This document shows, one piece after another, positions 16,681 through 25,899 of a stretch of DNA of 64,000 nt. The notes beneath the pieces were generated by a model. The model made no database searches. It was not told the DNA's origin and saw only the letters and a program-made list of their open reading frames with translations. The DNA lies in the NCBI RefSeq assembly GCF_003020125.1, contig NZ_PYFW01000002.1, positions 372,001-436,000 of the forward strand. Reading direction: 5' to 3'. Each line of letters begins with the position of its first letter. Position 1 is the stretch's first letter. The stretch comes from Bradyrhizobium sp. MOS003 (lineage in GTDB: Bacteria; Pseudomonadota; Alphaproteobacteria; Rhizobiales; Xanthobacteraceae). The position numbers and the translations under genes were made by a program.

Positions 16681-17571
16681 TCACACCGCCTCCGCCCTCA
16701 AATGCTCAACCAGCATTTTGGCCGGCCGCGGCAGCGCCTTGAAGCTGCGTGCGCAGATCACGAGGCGGCGGTTGGCGAAGGCATCGCGCAGGCGGACGAT
16801 GGCGAGCGGCATCAGCTTCGCGCAGCGGCGGGCGGCGGCTTCGGGAACGAGGGCAACGCCGACATCGGCGGCGACCATCTGGCAGATAGCGTCGAAATCG
16901 CGCAAGCGCGCGCGGAAATGCGGGCGCATGCCGAGCCTCGCCGCGTGCTTCGAAATATGCATCTGGAGCGCGGTGGCACTGGTCAGGCCGACGAAGTCGC
17001 AACTCCCCGCTTCCTGGAAATCGATCTGGCGGCGGCCGGCGAACGGGCCGCGTTTCGACGTCACCAGCGCCAGGCGATCCTCGCTGAACAGGAAGCGCTC
17101 GATGTGGTCGGGCAGTGCGTGCTCGGCGGCGAAGCCGAGATCGGCGGCTCCGGCCGTGATTGCGGCAGCGATGTCGGTGCTCTCGCGCTCCTCGATGTCG
17201 ACTGCGACATCGCGATGCTCGCGCAGGAAGCCGGCCAGCGCCTTCGGCAGATGCTCCGACAGGCCCGAGGTGTTGGCGAGGAAGTGCACGCTGGCGCGCA
17301 CGCCCGAGGCAAAGCCGGCGAGATCGCCGCGCATGGCGTCGATCTGATGAATCACGAGCCGCGCATGGTCGAGCAGGCTCTCCCCGGCCGCGGTCAGTTC
17401 GACGCCGCGCCGTCCGCGCTTGAGCAGTGCGACGCCAAGCGCGTCCTCCAGCCCCTTGATGCGCGCGCTGGCCGAAGCCAGCGCCAGGTGCGACCGCTCC
17501 GCGCCGCGGGTGATGCTGCGCTGGTCGGCAACCGCGATGAAGAGCTGGAGGTCGACGAGGTCGAAACGCAT
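16681..17571 (-). CDS. LysR-family transcriptional regulator
   Basis: A 296-residue regulator, N-terminal winged helix (residues 1-62: LQLFIAVADQRSITRGAERSHLALASASARIKGLED) and LysR substrate-binding domain to the end. ATG 17571 is preferred because the family begins MRFDLVDLQLF; an ATG at 17598 would add nine basic residues. It is divergent from the TauE/SafE exporter gene at 17661, the usual arrangement for regulator and target, so it probably controls that exporter. Confidence 0.9.
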   Translation of the reverse strand: MRFDLVDLQLFIAVADQRSITRGAERSHLALASASARIKGLEDALGVALLKRGRRGVELTAAGESLLDHARLVIHQIDAMRGDLAGFASGVRASVHFLANTSGLSEHLPKALAGFLREHRDVAVDIEERESTDIAAAITAGAADLGFAAEHALPDHIERFLFSEDRLALVTSKRGPFAGRRQIDFQEAGSCDFVGLTSATALQMHISKHAARLGMRPHFRARLRDFDAICQMVAADVGVALVPEAAARRCAKLMPLAIVRLRDAFANRRLVICARSFKALPRPAKMLVEHLRAEAV

Positions 17572-17660
17572 GGCAGGTCTCCGCAGACTTCGTCTCAAAC
17601 GAAGGCTTACTCCGTAACCTCCAGATTGTGCGCCGACGCGGCTTCGGTCAATGTGCGGCG

Positions 17661-18413
17661 ATGATCGACCCGCTTCTCATTATTATCGCCGCCGTCTTCC
17701 TCGTCGCCGGATTCGTTAAGGGCGTGGTCGGCCTCGGCCTGCCGACGGTGTCCATGGGCCTGCTCGCGGTGAGCATGACCCCCAGCCGGGCGATCGCCAT
17801 CGTCATCGTGCCCGCCATCGTCACCAACATCTGGCAGACCTTCGTCGGCCCTTATCTGCGTGACATCCTGAGGCGGCTGTGGCCGCTGATGATCGGCACC
17901 GTGATCGGCTGCTGGCTCAATGCCGGCGCCCTGACCGGCCCGCATGCCCGTTACGGCACGATCGTGCTCGGCGTCCTGCTGGTGATCTACGCCATCATCG
18001 GGTTGAACAAACTCCAGTTCCACGTCGCGCCCAGGAACGAGAAATGGGTCGGCGGCGTGGTCGGTGTCGTCACCGGCGTGATCTCGGCCTCGACAGGCGT
18101 GCAGGTCATCCCCTCGATGCCGTTCATGCAGGCGATCGGCATGGAGAAGGACGAACTGGTGCAGGCGCTCGGCGTGTTCTTCACGACAGCGACGCTGGCG
18201 CTCGCCTTCAACCTCACCGCCAGCGGATTGCTGACGCCGGCCAATGCCGTGCCCGGCGCCGTCGGCATGGCCATGGCCTTTGCCGGCATGTTCATCGGCC
18301 AATCGGTTCGCGCACGAATGCCGGCCGAAGCATTCCGCCGCTGGTTCCTGATCGCGATGATCCTGCTCGGTCTCTATCTCGCCGGCAGCGCGCTGGCGAA
18401 GGAGTTTGCGTAG
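17661..18413 (+). CDS. TauE/SafE-family membrane exporter
   Basis: A 250-residue protein with seven or eight membrane segments and the two symmetrical family signatures VAGFVKGVVGLGLPTVSMGLL (N half) and GVVTGVISASTGVQVIP (C half). TauE/SafE proteins export sulfur-containing organic anions such as sulfoacetate or related anions. ATG 17661 chosen because upstream residues are non-hydrophobic. The LysR gene is divergent 89 bp away. Confidence 0.9.
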   Translation: MIDPLLIIIAAVFLVAGFVKGVVGLGLPTVSMGLLAVSMTPSRAIAIVIVPAIVTNIWQTFVGPYLRDILRRLWPLMIGTVIGCWLNAGALTGPHARYGTIVLGVLLVIYAIIGLNKLQFHVAPRNEKWVGGVVGVVTGVISASTGVQVIPSMPFMQAIGMEKDELVQALGVFFTTATLALAFNLTASGLLTPANAVPGAVGMAMAFAGMFIGQSVRARMPAEAFRRWFLIAMILLGLYLAGSALAKEFA

Positions 18414-18468
18414 AGCGTTTGCAGGGCGACTTACACGACCCCAGCTCCCATCATTCGTTCGAATGAGC

Positions 18469-19101
18469 CTACCGCGTCTCCATCATGGCGACGCGGATGC
18501 CGAGATAGATGAAGAGGCAGCCCAAGCCGCGGTTGACCCAGGCGATCGCGCCTTCGGACTCGCGCAGGCGGTGGGCGGCTTTGGCCGCGAACGCGGCCAG
18601 CACCAGGCACCACAGCGTCCCTGTAAAGATGAAGATCAGGCCGAGCGCCAGGAAGGCGAGCGGCTTGTGCGGGGAATCGGCTGCGACGAATTGCGGCAGG
18701 AAGGCCAGGAAGAACAGCGCGACCTTGGGATTGAGCGCGTTGGTGAAGACCCCCTGGAGGAAGATCCGCCGCAGCGAGCTCCGCACCGGCTCGTCGAGCG
18801 CCGCCGCCAGCACCGGGCGTGACCACAGCATCTGAAGCCCGGTGACCACGAGATAGGCCGCGCCGACCAGCTTCAGGATCGAGAAGGCGGTCGACGAGGC
18901 CATCAGCAGGGCCGAAAGGCCGATCGCAGCGGCCGCGACATGGACAAAACAGCCACAACTGATGCCGAATGCGGCCGCGGCTCCGCCCCGCCAGCCCATC
19001 TGCATGCTGCGGCCGATGACGTAGACGGAATCAGGCCCTGGCGTGATGTTGAGCAGCACGCCAGACAGGATGAAGAGCCAGATTTCGTGAATGCCCAGCA
19101 T
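18469..19101 (-). CDS. LysE/RhtB-family amino-acid exporter
   Basis: A 210-residue six-helix membrane protein with the LysE family signature near the start (LNITPGPDSVYVIGRSMQMGWRGG) and the mid-protein FLQGVFTNALNPKVALFFLAFLPQF. These exporters pump out amino acids or their analogues (lysine, threonine, homoserine lactone). Substrate not predictable. It is convergent with the TauE gene. Confidence 0.9.
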   Translation of the reverse strand: MLGIHEIWLFILSGVLLNITPGPDSVYVIGRSMQMGWRGGAAAAFGISCGCFVHVAAAAIGLSALLMASSTAFSILKLVGAAYLVVTGLQMLWSRPVLAAALDEPVRSSLRRIFLQGVFTNALNPKVALFFLAFLPQFVAADSPHKPLAFLALGLIFIFTGTLWCLVLAAFAAKAAHRLRESEGAIAWVNRGLGCLFIYLGIRVAMMETR

Positions 19102-19320
19102 GCGAGGTGCCTCTGCCGCCGCCCGGACGGTCAGTTCCGCTTAGTCGGTTCACCCCTCCCCGTCCACCATCGGGATTGCGGAGGATTTACCTCGAATTTG
19201 CAAGGCGGATCATACTTCCGCTCGGCCGCATCTGCTTTATAAAGGCTGGTTCTTGGAAATGCGGGATTCGAGGCGACCACCACGCTGGGGTCGGTTTGCC
19301 TTCCCTTGGAGCTCCGGACT

Positions 19321-21117
19321 ATGGAAAGACGTCTGGCTGCCATCGTCTGCGCCGATGTCGCCGGCTATTCGCGCATGATGGGCAGCGACGAGGCCGGCAC
19401 CCATGCTGCCTTCAAGGCCCATCGCAGCGCGATCCATCCCATCATCCTCAATCATGGCGGCCGCGTCGTGAAGAACACCGGCGACGGCTTCCTGCTGGAG
19501 TTTCCCTCGATCGTCGGCGCCACCGAGGCCGCCATCGCGATGCAGACGCTGATGGCGGAGCGTAACCGCCATCTGCCGGCCGACCGCACCATGCAGTTTC
19601 GCCTCGGCATCCACATGGGCGACGTCATCGCGGACGAGGACGAAGTGTTCGGTGACGATGTCAACATTGCCGTCCGCCTGGAATCGGTGGCGAGCCCCGG
19701 CGGCTTTGCGATCTCGGCCAAGGCCTACAAGGAGGCGAGCAAGCATCTCACCGTGCCGCTGGTCGATGCCGGCAATCATCGCTTCAAGAACATCAAGGAT
19801 CCGGTCGGGGTATGGACCTGGACAGCCGAGGGTGCGCCGGCGCTGGCGCCCGAGTTTCGGGAGGCGTCCGCCCTCTCGCAACAGTACCGCACCGCGATCG
19901 TCGGCGTGCTGCCCTTCGCCAATCTCAGCGATGCCCAGGACGAGTATTTCTCCGACGGCCTCACCGAGGATCTGATCCACGCGCTGTCGCTGCAATCCTT
20001 CTATCGCGTGCTGAGCCGCAACTCGACCTTCGCCTTCAAGGGCACGAACACCAGCACCCGCCTGATCGCACGCGAGATCGACGCCACTTATCTGGTCCAG
20101 GGTTCGGTGCGGCGCGCCGGAGCCAAGATCCGCGTCACCGCCGAGCTGATCGCGCCGGAGACCGGTGAGCAGCTCTGGACCGGCCGCTACGACCGCGACA
20201 TCGGCGACTTCTTCGCGATGCAGGACGAGATCACGACCAATCTGTCCGCCGCCATCGCCACCGAGATCGTCCGGGCGGAAGCCTCGGCGCCCGCGCGGCT
20301 CTCGACGGACGTCACCGCCTGGGATCGCTTCCTCAAGGGACTGTCGCATTACTACCGGCAGACCAAGGAGGACCTGACTGCCGCCGTCGACCTGTTCCGG
20401 GAAGCCATCAGGGTCGATCCCAAACTGTCGATCGCGCACGCCTATCTCGCCACGATCCAGATCCAGAGCATCCAGTTCGGCTGGGTCAAGGGCACGCGCG
20501 AGATGTGGGCCGAGGCGATGAACCTCGCTGAGACCAGCGTCCGGCTCGATCCGCGCTCGTCCTTTACGTTCTCGATCCTGTCCTGGGCACATGCCATGGA
20601 GGGGCATTACGAGGCGGGGATGGACGCGGCCAAGCGCGCAGTCGCGCTCAATCCCTACGACATGGGAGCGCGCGGCGTGCTCGGCATCTGCCATTTCGTC
20701 ATCGGCGAGCACCGGGAGGCGATCGAGCTGTTCTCGATGGCCGCGCAGCGCGACAACAGCGACCCGCGTTACCAATGGGCGGCGCTGAACGCCTTCAGTC
20801 ATTATCTGTTGCGCCAATATGACGCGACGCTGTCATGGGCGCGCGAGCAGCTCTACATCAACCCGAACCACATGCAGGCGCTGGCGATCCGCGCCGCGGC
20901 CCTGGCACAATTGGGGCGGACCGCCGAGGCGAGCGAGGCGACCGAAGTGCTGATGGGCAACTACCCAACCCTCAATGTCGATCGTCACTTGCGCAACTTC
21001 CACTGGAAACGGCCCGAGGATCTCGCCCACTATCGCGAAGGGCTGCTGAAGGCCGGCGTGCCGCTCGCCAAGCTGACCCTGATTCAGAGCGACGTCAAAC
21101 GCGCCGCCGAGTCCTGA
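19321..21117 (+). CDS. Adenylate/guanylate cyclase with TolB-like and TPR domains
   Basis: A 598-residue soluble protein. ATG 19321 is preceded by TTGGAG and gives the family's usual MERRLAAIVCADVAGYSRMM start. The class III cyclase domain (1-165) has metal Asp (CADVAGYSR), KNTGDGFLLEF and the GDDVNIAVRLE block. A FlgO/TolB-N-like segment follows (about 195-310: GVLPFANLSDAQDEYFSDGLTEDLIHAL, ATYLVQGSVRRAG, GEQLWTGRYDR), then TPR repeats (about 330-570). This architecture is abundant in Bradyrhizobium. Product (cAMP versus cGMP) and signal are unknown; the TPR part likely mediates protein contacts. Confidence 0.9.
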   Translation: MERRLAAIVCADVAGYSRMMGSDEAGTHAAFKAHRSAIHPIILNHGGRVVKNTGDGFLLEFPSIVGATEAAIAMQTLMAERNRHLPADRTMQFRLGIHMGDVIADEDEVFGDDVNIAVRLESVASPGGFAISAKAYKEASKHLTVPLVDAGNHRFKNIKDPVGVWTWTAEGAPALAPEFREASALSQQYRTAIVGVLPFANLSDAQDEYFSDGLTEDLIHALSLQSFYRVLSRNSTFAFKGTNTSTRLIAREIDATYLVQGSVRRAGAKIRVTAELIAPETGEQLWTGRYDRDIGDFFAMQDEITTNLSAAIATEIVRAEASAPARLSTDVTAWDRFLKGLSHYYRQTKEDLTAAVDLFREAIRVDPKLSIAHAYLATIQIQSIQFGWVKGTREMWAEAMNLAETSVRLDPRSSFTFSILSWAHAMEGHYEAGMDAAKRAVALNPYDMGARGVLGICHFVIGEHREAIELFSMAAQRDNSDPRYQWAALNAFSHYLLRQYDATLSWAREQLYINPNHMQALAIRAAALAQLGRTAEASEATEVLMGNYPTLNVDRHLRNFHWKRPEDLAHYREGLLKAGVPLAKLTLIQSDVKRAAES

Positions 21118-21312
21118 CGGGCAGGCCGCGGGCCCCCCGCAGCCATTTCCTCAGGTCTTTGGCCAGACCTGCCTGCTCTTGTTGACGGGACAGTGAATTG
21201 GGCCACACTTCGCCACACGCTGAAGTAGTATAAGCAGCTGTCGGTTTGTTAGGACTTTCCGCGCTTGATCGGCGCCTCATTTCACGATTCGCTGTTTTCA
21301 GGATTTTGGGCC

Positions 21313-24078
21313 ATGCATGACCCCGCTTCGAAGCCGCCGCTCGACCCCTCGATCCAGGTCTCGCCGAACAATCCCTGCCCATTTCTGCGCGGCCTCGTCG
21401 GCGAGGGCTTTGTCGAGGGCGGCACTGTCCCGCTCGGCAAGCTGTCGGAGACGATCGCGAACGCGACCGGCGAAACCGGGCTGAAGAAGGCGTCTGCCCG
21501 GCTCCAGGTCCGCGGCGTGGCGCTCATCGCCAACGGTCTCGGTCACATCCTCAAAAGCATCTTTTCGGGCGCACAGCTCGATGCGCTGCGCGGCGGCCCG
21601 CTGGACAAGCGCGGTGCCGGCTCGCGCATCCTCGGCGTCGACGGCAAGGTCAACGAGGACGAGATCGCGCGGTTCGCGAGTTTCGGCCGGACGTACACCG
21701 ATCCGAACGGCGGCTCCGAGCCGGGCCTCAACGCCTCGGAAATCGCGATCTTCATGCGCGACAACCTCAAGCGCGCCGGCAGTGCCGCGCGCTGGTACTA
21801 CCCGCTGCTGATGAAGTTCGAATGGCCAATCCTCCTGAAGATCATCGGCAAGGGCACAGGCGAGGATCGCTATCTCAGCGTTGCCGACGTCCGCACGTTG
21901 TTCAACGAGCGGCAACTCCCCGCGCGGATCAACCAGCGGCTCGTATCGCAACCGATACTGTCGACCTGCCAGCGCGTGGTGCGGGGTGCCCTCAAGCTTG
22001 CGGCCCTGATGATCGCCATCGGCCTCGTTACCCTCGTCGCGGTGGCCGAATTCCCCAATCAGGTTCGTGCCGTGCTGCCGCAGAAGGGAATTCTCGTAAA
22101 TCTCTTGCCGCCGCCCTTGCCCGCGGTCCCGGAGACAAAGGCCGCCTTCTGGCTCGAACAGAACTGGTCGCTGAAGGACCGGCACTGGTTCCATCACGCC
22201 AGCCAGGGCACCGCGACCTTCCCGGTGCCCTATGAATGGTTCATGGCGCTGGAGCAGCCGCGCCTCCATCTGTTCTCGAAGCCGGGCATGATCAAGGAGA
22301 GCGCCTATCTCGAACGCTTCGGCTTCATCCCGAGCCCGCAATCGATCCAGACCGACACCACGACACTGCGCCGCTTCGGTTACGCCAATGTCTACGAGAC
22401 GACGCAGGCGCCGGACTGGTCGAGCAGATGGACGCCGGCGGAGAACGTCGACGGCCTGCCGGTCGGCTTCGCACGGATGACCGGCGTCGTCGATCCCGCC
22501 ACCGGGCGTCGCGAGGAGGACAAGATCGGGCTGACCTGCGCGGCCTGTCACACCGGCCAGATCCATTATCAGGGCGTGGACGTGCGCTTCGACGGCGGCC
22601 CGGCCATGACCGACCTGAAGAAGCTCGAGCTCTCGACCGGCCTGTCGATCGCCTACACCCTCTATGTCCCGTTCCGTTTCCAGCGCTTTGCCGATCGCGT
22701 GCTCGGCCCCGATGCCAGCAAAACGGACCGCGCTGCGCTCAAGCAGAAGCTCAGCGCGATCGGCACGTTCCTGATCGACTGGGCGAAAACCCAGCAAAAG
22801 ACGGTTGAAAGCAAGAAGACTTGGAACGGCAGGCAGCAGCAGGACACGGAGGAAGGGTTCGGCCGCCTCGACGCGCTCAATCGCATCGGCAACCAGGTCT
22901 TCTCCCAGGATCTCGCGCTGAGCGGGATCAAGGGATTCGAGAAGAACCTGCACGCCCAGGACGCACCGGTCAGCTACCCCGCGATCTGGACCGTGCCCTG
23001 GTTCAAATTCGCCCAATACGACGCCTCGATCGAGCAGCCGTTGATCCGCAACGCCGGCGAAGCGCTCGGCGTGACCGCGCTGCTCAACCTGTCCGACGCT
23101 TATCCGGAGGAACGGCTGTGGCGGTCCTCCGTGAACATCAGGACACTCGGCTGGATCGAGGACATGCTGAGAGGCCCCGATCCGTTCAAGCCCGCCGATC
23201 CTTCCGCCGGCCCGAAGTTCGGCGGCCTGCTCGCGCCGAAATGGCCTTCGCAGATCCTCGGCGATGCATGGCGGTTGAAGCCCGATCGCGTCGAGCGCGG
23301 CCGCGCCATCTACGCCGAGATGTGCTCCGGGTGCCACCTTCCGGCCATGGACACCCCAGCCTTCTGGTCATCGAAGCATTGGGAGCCGAACGGCGACAGC
23401 AAGGTGCTGAACGCGGTCACGATTCCCCTCAAGGAGATCAACACCGATCCCGAACAATCCCTCGTTCTCAGCAACAGGATCGTCGACGTGCCCGGCTTCC
23501 TGAAGGTGAATACGGCGGACCTCCAGACATGGTGGCAGTGCGACATCCCGACCGCGAGCAAATCGCCCAATGAGATGGTCTACGCGCTCGGCCTCATGAC
23601 GGTGGTCGACCTCGTCGCCCGCAAATGGATGGACGACGAGAAGGTCCCGGACGCCGAACGGGCGAAAATATGGAATCTCGCGCGCAAGAATTGTCTCAAT
23701 CCGGCGCCCGACCCGCGCTATCGCGCGCGGCCATTGAACGGCATCTGGGCAACGGCGCCTTACCTGCACAACGGTTCGGTACCTTCGCTGTATTGGTTGC
23801 TGAAGCCGGCGAGCGAGCGCCCGACCCAATTCTGCATGGGCCGCCGCGACTATGATCCCGTGACCGTCGGCTTTGCGGTGACCGCGAATGAGACGTGCAA
23901 GACGGGCGAAACGCAGTTCTCGGCGGGGTCGGAGAAGGACCCGATCCAGGGCAACAGCGTGCTCGGCCATTCCTTCGAGCGCAAGGAAGGCGAACCGAAG
24001 CGCGACGGCGTGATCGGCCGCATGTTCAAGGACGATGCCGAGCGCTACGATCTGATCGAATATCTGAAGACGTTGTAG
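21313..24078 (+). CDS. Fusion of a peroxygenase-like domain and a membrane-anchored RoxA-like di-haem cytochrome c
   Basis: A 921-residue protein with AGGA nine bases before ATG 21313. Residues about 15-210 start SPNNPCPFLRGLVGEGF with a P-C22-P motif and end in YLSVADVRTLFNERQLPARI; both ends resemble the heme-thiolate chloroperoxidase/peroxygenase fold (Peroxidase_2), though no E-H-D acid-base motif is visible. One membrane helix follows (about 227-247). The rest is periplasmic with c-haem sites CAACH (409-413) and CSGCH (671-675) and the AT.PYLHNGSVPSLYWLLKPASERP segment of RoxA/MauG-like di-haem cytochromes. Those enzymes activate O2 or peroxide. Family calls for the C-terminal half are solid, for the N-terminal domain tentative. 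Confidence 0.8.
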   Translation: MHDPASKPPLDPSIQVSPNNPCPFLRGLVGEGFVEGGTVPLGKLSETIANATGETGLKKASARLQVRGVALIANGLGHILKSIFSGAQLDALRGGPLDKRGAGSRILGVDGKVNEDEIARFASFGRTYTDPNGGSEPGLNASEIAIFMRDNLKRAGSAARWYYPLLMKFEWPILLKIIGKGTGEDRYLSVADVRTLFNERQLPARINQRLVSQPILSTCQRVVRGALKLAALMIAIGLVTLVAVAEFPNQVRAVLPQKGILVNLLPPPLPAVPETKAAFWLEQNWSLKDRHWFHHASQGTATFPVPYEWFMALEQPRLHLFSKPGMIKESAYLERFGFIPSPQSIQTDTTTLRRFGYANVYETTQAPDWSSRWTPAENVDGLPVGFARMTGVVDPATGRREEDKIGLTCAACHTGQIHYQGVDVRFDGGPAMTDLKKLELSTGLSIAYTLYVPFRFQRFADRVLGPDASKTDRAALKQKLSAIGTFLIDWAKTQQKTVESKKTWNGRQQQDTEEGFGRLDALNRIGNQVFSQDLALSGIKGFEKNLHAQDAPVSYPAIWTVPWFKFAQYDASIEQPLIRNAGEALGVTALLNLSDAYPEERLWRSSVNIRTLGWIEDMLRGPDPFKPADPSAGPKFGGLLAPKWPSQILGDAWRLKPDRVERGRAIYAEMCSGCHLPAMDTPAFWSSKHWEPNGDSKVLNAVTIPLKEINTDPEQSLVLSNRIVDVPGFLKVNTADLQTWWQCDIPTASKSPNEMVYALGLMTVVDLVARKWMDDEKVPDAERAKIWNLARKNCLNPAPDPRYRARPLNGIWATAPYLHNGSVPSLYWLLKPASERPTQFCMGRRDYDPVTVGFAVTANETCKTGETQFSAGSEKDPIQGNSVLGHSFERKEGEPKRDGVIGRMFKDDAERYDLIEYLKTL

Positions 24079-24122
24079 ATGATCTAACTCGCCCCGCTTG
24101 CGGGGAGAGGGAGAACACCCCC

Positions 24123-25070
24123 TCACTTGAACAGCGGCGTGCCCGGCACGAAGGCGTCGAAGGCGGCCCAGAATTGTGAGCGGTAGCGGTCCTGCTCCTG
24201 GAGGATCTCATGCTTGGCGCCGGCGATCACGAGGTGGGAGCCGGCGCGCAGATGATAGGCGAACTCCTCGATCGCCGCGGTCGAGACCACGGCGTCGTTG
24301 GACGCCGCCAGCATCAGGATCGGCTGGCGGATCTGCGAGGGGTAGTTCACGCGCTTGAAGGTGTGCATCGCGCGGAAGGCGGTATCGGCCCAGGCAACGG
24401 TCGGCGACGCCAGCCCGAGCGTCGGATCCTCCTCCAGGATCGCGGCATTGCGCGCGTAGCGCACCGGATCGCTGGTCACGGGATTGTTGATGAAGGGATC
24501 GAGCCCGGTGAGGCGGTCGCTGCCGCCGGGGACATAACGGCCGCCCTGCCCGAGCAGGCGCATGGTCTTGAGCAGCGCACGCACCGGAAGCGAGGTGGTG
24601 CGGCCGGGCAGGTCGATCATCGGCGCCGACAACACCATGCGGTCGAACCAGCGCTTGCCCGCATGCGCCACCCGCAGCATCACCGTGCCGCCCATGGAGT
24701 GGGCCAGCGCGAAGAACGGCGGCGGGCAATCGGGCAGCACGACCTGCTGCACGAAGGCCTCGACGTCGACCTCGAAATCGGAGAAATCGCGCACATAGCC
24801 CTTACGCGGGTCGCGCAGGCGGCGGGAGGAATGACCCTGCCCGCGCCAGTCGATCATCGCCACCGCAAAGCCGCGGTCGCGCAGATCGCGCACGGTCTCG
24901 AAATATTTCTCGATCTGCTCGCTGCGGCCGGTGAAGACGCAGACCGTGCCCTTGCGGTTCGCCGGCGGCGCCCAGCGCGCAAAGCGCAGCTCGGCACCAT
25001 CGGGCGTCTTGATGGTACCGCTGACGACGTCTTCGGGGACGGGATTGGACGGGATCGAGACCAGCGTCAT
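24123..25070 (-). CDS. Alpha/beta hydrolase, monoacylglycerol-lipase/lysophospholipase type
   Basis: A 315-residue cytoplasmic protein of the Hydrolase_4 (PldB/MGL) family: GTVCVFTGRSEQIEKYFETVRDLRDRGFAVAMIDWRGQGHS, nucleophile elbow A-H-S-M-G-G, acid Asp in LAASNDAVVS and His in AGAKHEILQE. All triad elements are present, so it should be an active esterase on lysolipids or acylglycerols. It is divergent from the hsp20 gene and precedes its promoter region. Confidence 0.88.
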   Translation of the reverse strand: MTLVSIPSNPVPEDVVSGTIKTPDGAELRFARWAPPANRKGTVCVFTGRSEQIEKYFETVRDLRDRGFAVAMIDWRGQGHSSRRLRDPRKGYVRDFSDFEVDVEAFVQQVVLPDCPPPFFALAHSMGGTVMLRVAHAGKRWFDRMVLSAPMIDLPGRTTSLPVRALLKTMRLLGQGGRYVPGGSDRLTGLDPFINNPVTSDPVRYARNAAILEEDPTLGLASPTVAWADTAFRAMHTFKRVNYPSQIRQPILMLAASNDAVVSTAAIEEFAYHLRAGSHLVIAGAKHEILQEQDRYRSQFWAAFDAFVPGTPLFK

Positions 25071-25131
25071 TGGGGGGCAGAAGGCTGCAAATCAAGGGGC
25101 GGGAGCGCCGAAAAGGCGCCATTACCGCCCT

Positions 25132-25159
25132 CTTGAACGCCGTCTCGTTTCACCCATAT
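25132..25159 (+). promoter_or_regulatory. RpoH (sigma-32) heat-shock promoter
   Basis: CTTGAA (25132-25137), a 15-base spacer and CCCATAT (25153-25159) match the sigma-32 consensus CTTGAA/CCCCAT. It predicts a transcript start at about 25165-25167, exactly where the structured ROSE-like leader begins. Confidence 0.8.
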
Positions 25160-25164
25160 CACTT

Positions 25165-25279
25165 TCGTGCAGGCCGCTACCAGTGTTTCGGAACCGGAAC
25201 ATCAGGCTGCACACAGACGAAAGCCCGGCCCGATTGGCGGGCGGGTTACCCAACAGTCGCTCAAATGGAGGACTTGACC
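25165..25279 (+). ncRNA. ROSE-type RNA thermometer in the hsp20 leader
   Basis: The leader folds into successive hairpins: GTGCAG (25167-25172) pairs with CTGCAC (25207-25212); a GC-rich hairpin follows at about 25221-25247; and the last hairpin pairs GUC-G-CUC (25256-25262, one bulged G) with GAGGAC (25268-25273) around an AAAUG loop, hiding the GGAGG ribosome site. The bulged G opposite the Shine-Dalgarno is the hallmark of ROSE elements of rhizobial small heat-shock genes, which melt at high temperature and permit translation. Confidence 0.85.
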
Positions 25280-25750
25280 ATGCGTAGCTACGACCTCACC
25301 CCGTTCTATCGTTCCACCGTCGGCTTCGACCGCCTCTTCAGCCTGCTCGACCAGGCCGGTTCGGATGGCAGCCCCGGTTATCCCCCCTACAACATCGAGC
25401 GTACCGGCGAGAACGCCTACCGCATCACCGTTGCGGTCTCTGGCTTTGCCAAGGACGAGCTCTCCATCGTCGCGAAGGAAAACACGCTGACGATCAAGGG
25501 CGAGAAAGTCGCCAACGAGAACAGCAAGGCCGAAGTGCTCTACCGCGGCATCGCCGCGCGGGCCTTCGAGCGCGCCTTCCAGCTCGCCGACTTCGTGCAG
25601 GTGAAGGACGCCTCGCTTGAGAACGGTCTGCTTCACGTCGACCTCGTCCGTGAGATTCCAGAGGCAAAGAAGCCGCGCCAGATTGCGATCAATACCGGTG
25701 CGCAAGGCGCACAGGTGATCGAGAGCTCGGCCGCGCAAGTCGCCGCTTAA
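25280..25750 (+). CDS. Small heat-shock protein Hsp20 (alpha-crystallin family)
   Basis: A 156-residue chaperone: N-terminal LTPFYRSTVGFDRLFSLLDQA, alpha-crystallin domain (about 35-130: YPPYNIERTGENAYRITVAVSGFAKDELSI, LYRGIAARAFERAFQLADFVQV, ASLENGLLHVDLVREIPE) and the C-terminal K-P-R-Q-I-x-I anchor. ATG 25280 follows GGAGG; the longer upstream frame crosses the promoter and leader and is rejected. This is the class A rhizobial sHsp type. Expression is predicted to be doubly heat controlled, by sigma-32 and by the ROSE leader, and ends at a strong terminator. Confidence 0.95.
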   Translation: MRSYDLTPFYRSTVGFDRLFSLLDQAGSDGSPGYPPYNIERTGENAYRITVAVSGFAKDELSIVAKENTLTIKGEKVANENSKAEVLYRGIAARAFERAFQLADFVQVKDASLENGLLHVDLVREIPEAKKPRQIAINTGAQGAQVIESSAAQVAA

Positions 25751-25776
25751 TCGCACACGCCACTCCAGGTTACGAG

Positions 25777-25808
25777 AACGCCCCGGTGCCCCGGGGCGTT
25801 TTTATTTT
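25777..25808 (+). terminator. Rho-independent terminator of hsp20
   Basis: A 10-bp perfect stem AACGCCCCGG/CCGGGGCGTT (25777-25786, 25791-25800) with loop TGCC is followed by TTTATTTT. Confidence 0.92.
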
Positions 25809-25899
25809 GCGCCGCATCACAGAGCGGTGAGGACGCGTAACTTCGTCGCCGCGCGCTCCGTCCTTTGGACATCGCATCAGAAGAAGACGGAGAACGATC

